Positions 5,827 to 8,898 of a stretch of 8,898 nucleotides of DNA are shown piece after piece. Below the pieces are notes generated by a model. That model saw only the letters and a list, made by a program, of their open reading frames with translations. It searched no databases and had not been told where the DNA came from. Each line of letters begins with the position of its first letter. Positions within the stretch are counted from its first letter, which is position 1. This stretch comes from Deinococcus sp. Leaf326. Lineage in GTDB: Bacteria; Deinococcota; Deinococci; Deinococcales; Deinococcaceae. The translations under genes and the position numbers were made by a program. Location of the stretch: positions 1 to 8,898 of the forward strand of contig NZ_LMOM01000053.1 in NCBI RefSeq assembly GCF_001424185.1. The letters are read 5' to 3'.

Positions 5827-8019
5827 TCAGGGCGTCGGCTGTGCGATCGTCTCCAAGCCACTCACGATGACGGGTGTGGAGCGCTCCGTCGTGGTCCCAT
5901 CTCCCAGTTGCCCGGCGTTGTTGAGGCCCCAGCTCTGGACCCTCCCATTCTTATTCAGCGCGAGACTGTGATGGGTGCCCGCAGCGATACTCGTGATTCC
6001 GCTGAGGCTCAGCACACTCACCGGCGTCGTCCTCGGTGTCATGACCTTGTCTTCCAGTTGCCCACCGCTGTTCACCCCCCACCCCCAAACGGTGCCGTCC
6101 ATTTTCAACGCCAAACTGATCCCTCGGCCCGCTGCGATGCTCTTGATCCCACTCAGACCGCTCACAGGAACGGGTGTATTCCGCAGGGTGGTCGTGCCAT
6201 CCCCCAATTCTCCAAAGCGGTTCGCGCCCCAGCTCCACACGGTGCCGTCTGCCTTCACCGCCAAACTGTGCTCAGAGCCCCCTGCAATGCTCGTGATTCC
6301 GCTCAGGCCCTTCACCAGGCTGGGCGTCCTGAAAGCGCTGCCGGTCGTCCCTCTGCCCAACTGCCCAGCGCCGTTATCGCCCCAGCCCAAGACGGTCCCA
6401 TCCATCTTCACCGCCAAACTGTGTCCTTCTCCCCCAGCGAGACGGGTAGTCCCACTCACTGTCCCATCCCCGAGTTGATACCCGACGTCATCGCCCCACG
6501 TGAAGACGGTCCCATCCGCCTTCACCGCCAAATTGTGATCGCCGCCCGCCGTCACGCTCACCACGTCGGAAACCACACTCGCGGGAGCGGGCGTATTCCG
6601 CGACGTGGTGGTCCCGTCTCCCAGTTCCCAGTACATGTTATTACCCCAGGTCCAGACGGTCCCATCGGCCCGGAGGGCGACGTTGTGAGCCCTGCCCGCA
6701 GCGATACTCAGGACCCCGTTCAGGTCTCTTACGAAGACGGGCGTCGTCCGGTTGGTGTTGGTACCGTCCCCCAGTTGTCCGAATTGGTTGGCGCCCCAAC
6801 TTTGGACCTCTCCGTCCGTTGTCAACGCCAGACTATGATTTAGCCCCGCAGCGATAGTGTTCCCAATGTTCACGACACCAGTCACCGTCTGACTGAGGAT
6901 CGGCGTGCCATCCGTCGGGCAGGTGGTCCCCTCAAAGACATTGATTTTGTGCTCTCCCATCGAGAGGAGCTGCACCCGCCACCGGTCCGGAAACCTCGCT
7001 GTGCTGATATTCGTCACGCTCATGTTCGCGTCACCCCCACACAGGACCCTCGACGTTCCCGAGGGATCGAGCGTGCTGATGTCGTAATACGCCGGGAGGC
7101 TCCGGGTGATGGCTGTGCCGTTCTCCTTGTACGTCATCGTTGGGAACTGCACGTAATTCCCGTAGGTCTGAGTCACGTTGTCCCATTGCTTGACGGCCGA
7201 ACTGAGCGCCGAGCTGGGTAGACCATCCTGTACGGCAGTCACGTTCAGCGAGAAGCTGAAGGGATCTTTCTTCGCGCCGCCCTCGGCCGCTGGCGTCACG
7301 GGGACATCCACGCCGAAGGTCACCATGGTGTTGTCCCCGGGGTGCATCAGGGTGCCACTCCCAGACCTGATGGTATGGGTCCCAGGGAGGTAGGTGGGAA
7401 GCCGCGCGAACCACCAACCACTCCCTGTGAGGGTCTTGATGCCTTTCCCGGTGATGTCGACCTGACTCACGTCTTGACCGGTGACGAAGAAATTCGTGAG
7501 TATGTCAGAACCCGCACCACTGCCTGTCGTATAAACTTTGGCCTGGGTCAGTTGAAGTTTAGGGATGGCGGCACTCGCGTCCGAGTCATCGAAATACCGG
7601 ACGTTCGTGAACACACTATCCGTCGTGCTGCCTTGAGGGACCACGGCCATGAACCTTGGGTTGCGGAGCGTCTGAGAGGACGTGTTCGTGACGTAGTAGG
7701 ACACACGGATATGCCGGATTCCCCTTCTCTCGTCCACGAAGGTCTGGATGTTGTCCCGCGTGAAGCTAAATTGGTCCGGCGCACTGATGAGGTGTTGAGC
7801 ACTCAGACCGCCTGGCTGGATGGATTGGACCTGGCTGGTGGGGGTGGACGTGCCTACCCCACCAAAGTCGATCTGGAAGACGCCAGGAAGGGCCTGCTGG
7901 GGAGATGCGCCCGGAGTTGTGGCTCCTGGGGTCGTCGGACTCGGCACTGAGGAGGGGGTCTGCCCGCACGCGGCGAGGAGGAGTGCGGTGAGCAGGAGGG
8001 GCAAGATCGGTCGGGGCAT
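5827..8019 (-). CDS. Lipoprotein with seven RCC1 repeats
   Basis: A 730-residue protein with a type II signal peptide: MPRPILPLLLTALLLAAC, lipobox LAAC, lipid-bearing Cys18. A Pro/Thr/Ser spacer follows (21-45), as in proteins tethered to the cell surface. Residues about 46-385 form a domain I cannot name, with Cys327 and Cys367 as a possible disulfide. Residues about 387-725 hold seven RCC1 (beta-propeller) repeats of the form HSLAL-x-x-DG-x-V-x-x-WG-x-N-x-x-G-QLGDGT. Their conserved His positions are 395, 445, 495, 533, 584, (Ile634) and 684. The spacing is 50-51 residues except after repeat 3, where it is 38. Seven blades suit a closed RCC1 propeller. RCC1 domains bind proteins or other partners; bacterial surface examples are mostly uncharacterised, so the ligand is unknown. 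AAGGAG lies 9 bases before the ATG. No same-strand gene is close enough for a clear operon: the cut gene upstream ends 263 bases away. Confidence 0.9.
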   Translation of the reverse strand: MPRPILPLLLTALLLAACGQTPSSVPSPTTPGATTPGASPQQALPGVFQIDFGGVGTSTPTSQVQSIQPGGLSAQHLISAPDQFSFTRDNIQTFVDERRGIRHIRVSYYVTNTSSQTLRNPRFMAVVPQGSTTDSVFTNVRYFDDSDASAAIPKLQLTQAKVYTTGSGAGSDILTNFFVTGQDVSQVDITGKGIKTLTGSGWWFARLPTYLPGTHTIRSGSGTLMHPGDNTMVTFGVDVPVTPAAEGGAKKDPFSFSLNVTAVQDGLPSSALSSAVKQWDNVTQTYGNYVQFPTMTYKENGTAITRSLPAYYDISTLDPSGTSRVLCGGDANMSVTNISTARFPDRWRVQLLSMGEHKINVFEGTTCPTDGTPILSQTVTGVVNIGNTIAAGLNHSLALTTDGEVQSWGANQFGQLGDGTNTNRTTPVFVRDLNGVLSIAAGRAHNVALRADGTVWTWGNNMYWELGDGTTTSRNTPAPASVVSDVVSVTAGGDHNLAVKADGTVFTWGDDVGYQLGDGTVSGTTRLAGGEGHSLAVKMDGTVLGWGDNGAGQLGRGTTGSAFRTPSLVKGLSGITSIAGGSEHSLAVKADGTVWSWGANRFGELGDGTTTLRNTPVPVSGLSGIKSIAAGRGISLALKMDGTVWGWGVNSGGQLEDKVMTPRTTPVSVLSLSGITSIAAGTHHSLALNKNGRVQSWGLNNAGQLGDGTTTERSTPVIVSGLETIAQPTP
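5836..6850 (-). repeat. Coding tandem repeats (~150 bp unit, 7 copies) of the RCC1 domain
   Basis: The 3' half of the lipoprotein gene consists of units of about 150 bp, each encoding one RCC1 blade. Phrases such as CCGTCC(A/G)(T/C)(T/C)TTCA and CACCGCCAAACTGTG recur on the plus strand. One unit, around 6420-6530, is about 36 bp short. The similarity would allow recombination between units and so variation in repeat number. Confidence 0.8.
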
Positions 8020-8282
8020 GCTCAGAACTCCTTGTCAAAGGGGAAGAGTTGTAGACGCTGTTCAGGTCAACTGGAATAGAAATGGCGTGCGTCACAGCCG
8101 TCCAGGCGCCGAGGGGCGTGAGGGTGGAAGCCATGGAGACGTTAGGGAGCGCCAGGGAAGGCTTAGGGTGCAGGGGGGGAGGCTGAGAGATGCTCGGGGC
8201 AGTCATCCGTGCTTCGGGAGTGGAGAGGTGGCGGTGGGGAAGGCTGGGGCCGTTCACTGTCCTGCTGCTGTGGACAGACGCG
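8020..8282. other. Leader region of the RCC1 lipoprotein gene
   Basis: This 263-bp gap holds the ribosome binding site of the lipoprotein gene and no gene I can support. I found no convincing minus-strand promoter: TTGACA occurs about 20 bases before the ATG, too close to be a -35 unless it serves something else, and TTGACC near 8067 has no -10 at proper spacing. Confidence 0.4.
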
Positions 8283-8430
8283 TCACTTTGGGTCCTGGAG
8301 TCGGATGACTTCCCGCAACACCACGCCCATCGTCTGGAGCATGCTCAGCACACCATACAGCGCCGACTGATCGGCGAGCGCGCCTCTGAGTGACGTGACC
8401 GGCCGGCCACGGCGAAACTCTGGGGAGAGC
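8283..8430 (-). pseudogene. C-terminal part of a small conserved hypothetical protein, cut by an IS
   Basis: About 48 residues survive. GRPVTSLRGALADQSALYGV then LSMLQTMGVVLREVIRL matches the pattern G-x-V-x-x-LxGxLxDQxALyGvLxxLxxLxLxLxxVxRL seen at the end of many short bacterial proteins of unknown function. Those run about 65-100 residues and are often annotated only as hypothetical. The N-terminal half is missing: native sequence ends at 8430, where the left end of the IS3-family element begins. The open frame continues into the element to an in-frame ATG, but that part is IS sequence. Recognition rests on remembered family pattern, so moderate confidence. Confidence 0.5.
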
Positions 8431-8451
8431 TGACGTGACCCCTGTTTCTCG

Positions 8452-8624
8452 GTCCACTCCGATTGCGACAAGATGGGCAATCTGGAGGCGCGATGAAAGG
8501 AAAACGGTACACCGAGCAGCAGATTCTAAGCATTCTTGTCCACTCCGATTGCGACAAGATGGGCAATCTGGAGGCGCGATGAAAGGAAAACGGTACACCG
8601 AGCAGCAGATTCTAAGCATTCTTG
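8452..8624. repeat. 86-bp perfect tandem duplication across the orfA start
   Basis: Bases 8452-8537 are repeated exactly at 8538-8623, with the next G also shared. Each unit contains the ribosome binding site GGAGG, the ATG of orfA and its first 15 codons. 86 is not a multiple of 3, so the first copy is out of frame with orfA. The lack of any mismatch indicates a recent event. Confidence 0.95.
8493..8582 (+). CDS. 29-codon upstream ORF created by the duplication
   Basis: The ATG in the first repeat copy (8493) keeps its GGAGG site (8484-8488) and reads MKGKRYTEQQILSIL as in OrfA. It then runs into the second copy out of frame and ends at TGA 8580-8582. Its stop overlaps the orfA start as ATGA, so ribosomes finishing it could restart on orfA. 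The peptide itself is probably without function. Confidence 0.5.
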   Translation: MKGKRYTEQQILSILVHSDCDKMGNLEAR

Positions 8625-8845
8625 AACAGGTCGATAGAGGTCAGTCTCTGGCTGAGATGACGCGAATCCATGGCATCGCGGTCAGTACCATCCACCGCTG
8701 GAAGGCAAAGTACGGCGGAATGACGAAGGACGAAACCAAAAGGTTTCGTCTCCTGGAGGAAGAAAATCGCCGCCTGAAGAAGCTGGTGGCGGACCTGTCC
8801 CTCGACAACCAGGTGCTCAAGGAAGTGGTCGCAAAAAAATGGTGA
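8579..8845 (+). CDS. IS3-family transposase OrfA (IS407 type)
   Basis: An 88-residue DNA-binding subunit that recognises the element ends. RYTEQQILSILEQVDRGQSL and EMTRIHGIAVSTIHRWKAKY form the helix-turn-helix. KYGGMTKDETKRFRLLEEEN leads into a leucine-zipper-like helix with LKKLVADLSLDNQVLKEVV, ending in KKW, the usual OrfA end in this group. GGAGG (8570-8574) is 4 bases from the ATG. The full transposase is expected to be an OrfAB fusion made by -1 frameshifting at 8833-8839. A GTG-started extension upstream is open in frame but consists of terminal-repeat and duplicated sequence, so ATG 8579 is the native start. Confidence 0.92.
   Translation: MKGKRYTEQQILSILEQVDRGQSLAEMTRIHGIAVSTIHRWKAKYGGMTKDETKRFRLLEEENRRLKKLVADLSLDNQVLKEVVAKKW
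8833..8839 (+). promoter_or_regulatory. Programmed -1 frameshift site, A-AAA-AAA
   Basis: Seven A bases are read in orfA as GCA-AAA-AAA, the canonical slippery arrangement. The orfA stop follows two codons later. Slipping back one base leads directly into the ATG-GTG-AAC frame of orfB. IS3-family elements are known to make their OrfAB transposase this way. Confidence 0.8.
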
Positions 8846-8898
8846 ACCCCGATGCAACGCCACAGTCCCAGACGCCTTTGAAACGGCAGATGGTGGGC
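8839..8898 (+). CDS. IS3-family transposase OrfB, N-terminal end (partial)
   Basis: Twenty codons are visible, beginning MVNPDATPQSQTPLKRQMVG, in the -1 frame relative to orfA. OrfB carries the DDE integrase catalytic domain in this family, but that part lies outside the window. The ATG overlaps the end of the A7 run and the orfA stop lies within ATGGTGA, so both frameshifting and independent restart are possible. Confidence 0.8.
   Translation, partial: MVNPDATPQSQTPLKRQMVG

Larger units (their letters stand above)
8431..8898 (+). mobile_element. IS3-family insertion sequence (IS407-type), left part
   Basis: The element starts with TGACGTGACCCCTG, a TG-starting terminal repeat of the kind seen in IS407-type IS3 members. 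The start coincides with the break in the hypothetical gene at 8283-8430. It holds orfA, an A7 slippery site and the first 20 codons of orfB, then runs off the window, so the right repeat and target duplication cannot be checked. The start region carries an 86-bp tandem duplication. Confidence 0.85.

Noticed and set aside
5908..6843. Long plus-strand open frame of 311 codons
   Set aside because: It is a shadow of the RCC1 repeats on the opposite strand; its periodicity comes from the repeat DNA.
7766..8257. Minus-strand open frame of 163 codons across the start of the RCC1 gene
   Set aside because: It overlaps the lipoprotein gene in another frame, has no ribosome binding site and is low-complexity Ser/Pro-rich.
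1..8898. tRNA, rRNA, CRISPR array, replication origin or riboswitch
   Set aside because: No regularly spaced short repeats, cloverleaf-like segments or recognised RNA motifs were seen on either strand by eye.

Overview
The window looks like an accessory, mobile-element-rich stretch of a moderately GC-rich bacterial genome. Deinococcus or a close relative is the best guess. The guess rests on protein style (a lipoprotein with RCC1 repeats, an LmrB-type exporter, an SbtR-like TetR regulator) and on strong-hairpin terminators with poor T-tracts. It is inference, since no marker gene is present.

Layout, left to right. (1) 1-~170: the 3' end of a plus-strand gene, probably a transposase tail. Its end lies where a minus-strand NAD(P)-binding reductase gene (139-468) loses its family sequence, so an insertion has probably cut that gene. 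(2) 139-2867: an efflux locus. A 14-helix MFS drug exporter (563-2092, minus) is divergent from a TetR-family repressor (2194-2796, plus). Between them a perfect 12-bp inverted repeat sits inside the spacer of a good minus-strand promoter. Each arm of the locus ends in a cut dinucleotide-binding gene: 139-468 downstream of the exporter, and an 8-codon stub ATGA-coupled to tetR at 2793. (3) 3182-4180: an intact luciferase-like flavin oxidoreductase with a clean ribosome binding site. (4) 4181-5610: a gene graveyard. It holds a possible small minus-strand remnant (~4224-4400), a diverged direct repeat, and two frame-broken genes pointing away from each other from about 5240. Each broken gene is still followed by a convincing terminator hairpin. 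(5) 5827-8019: a 730-residue lipoprotein with a Deinococcus-like N-terminal half and seven RCC1 repeats, one of them shortened. (6) 8283-~8430: the C-terminal part of a small conserved protein, cut by (7) 8431-8898, the left end of an IS3-family element of IS407 type. The element has orfA, an A7 frameshift site and the first codons of orfB. Its start region carries an 86-bp tandem duplication that makes a 29-codon upstream ORF overlapping orfA by ATGA.

Working picture: TetR probably represses the exporter and the reductase genes once linked to it, in response to a drug or reactive small molecule. Insertions have since removed the reductases. The RCC1 lipoprotein is probably an envelope or surface protein. 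I see no clear new defence or other complex system. The most unusual items are the repressor gene without a standard start codon, the duplicated IS start region, and the decayed gene pair with intact terminators.
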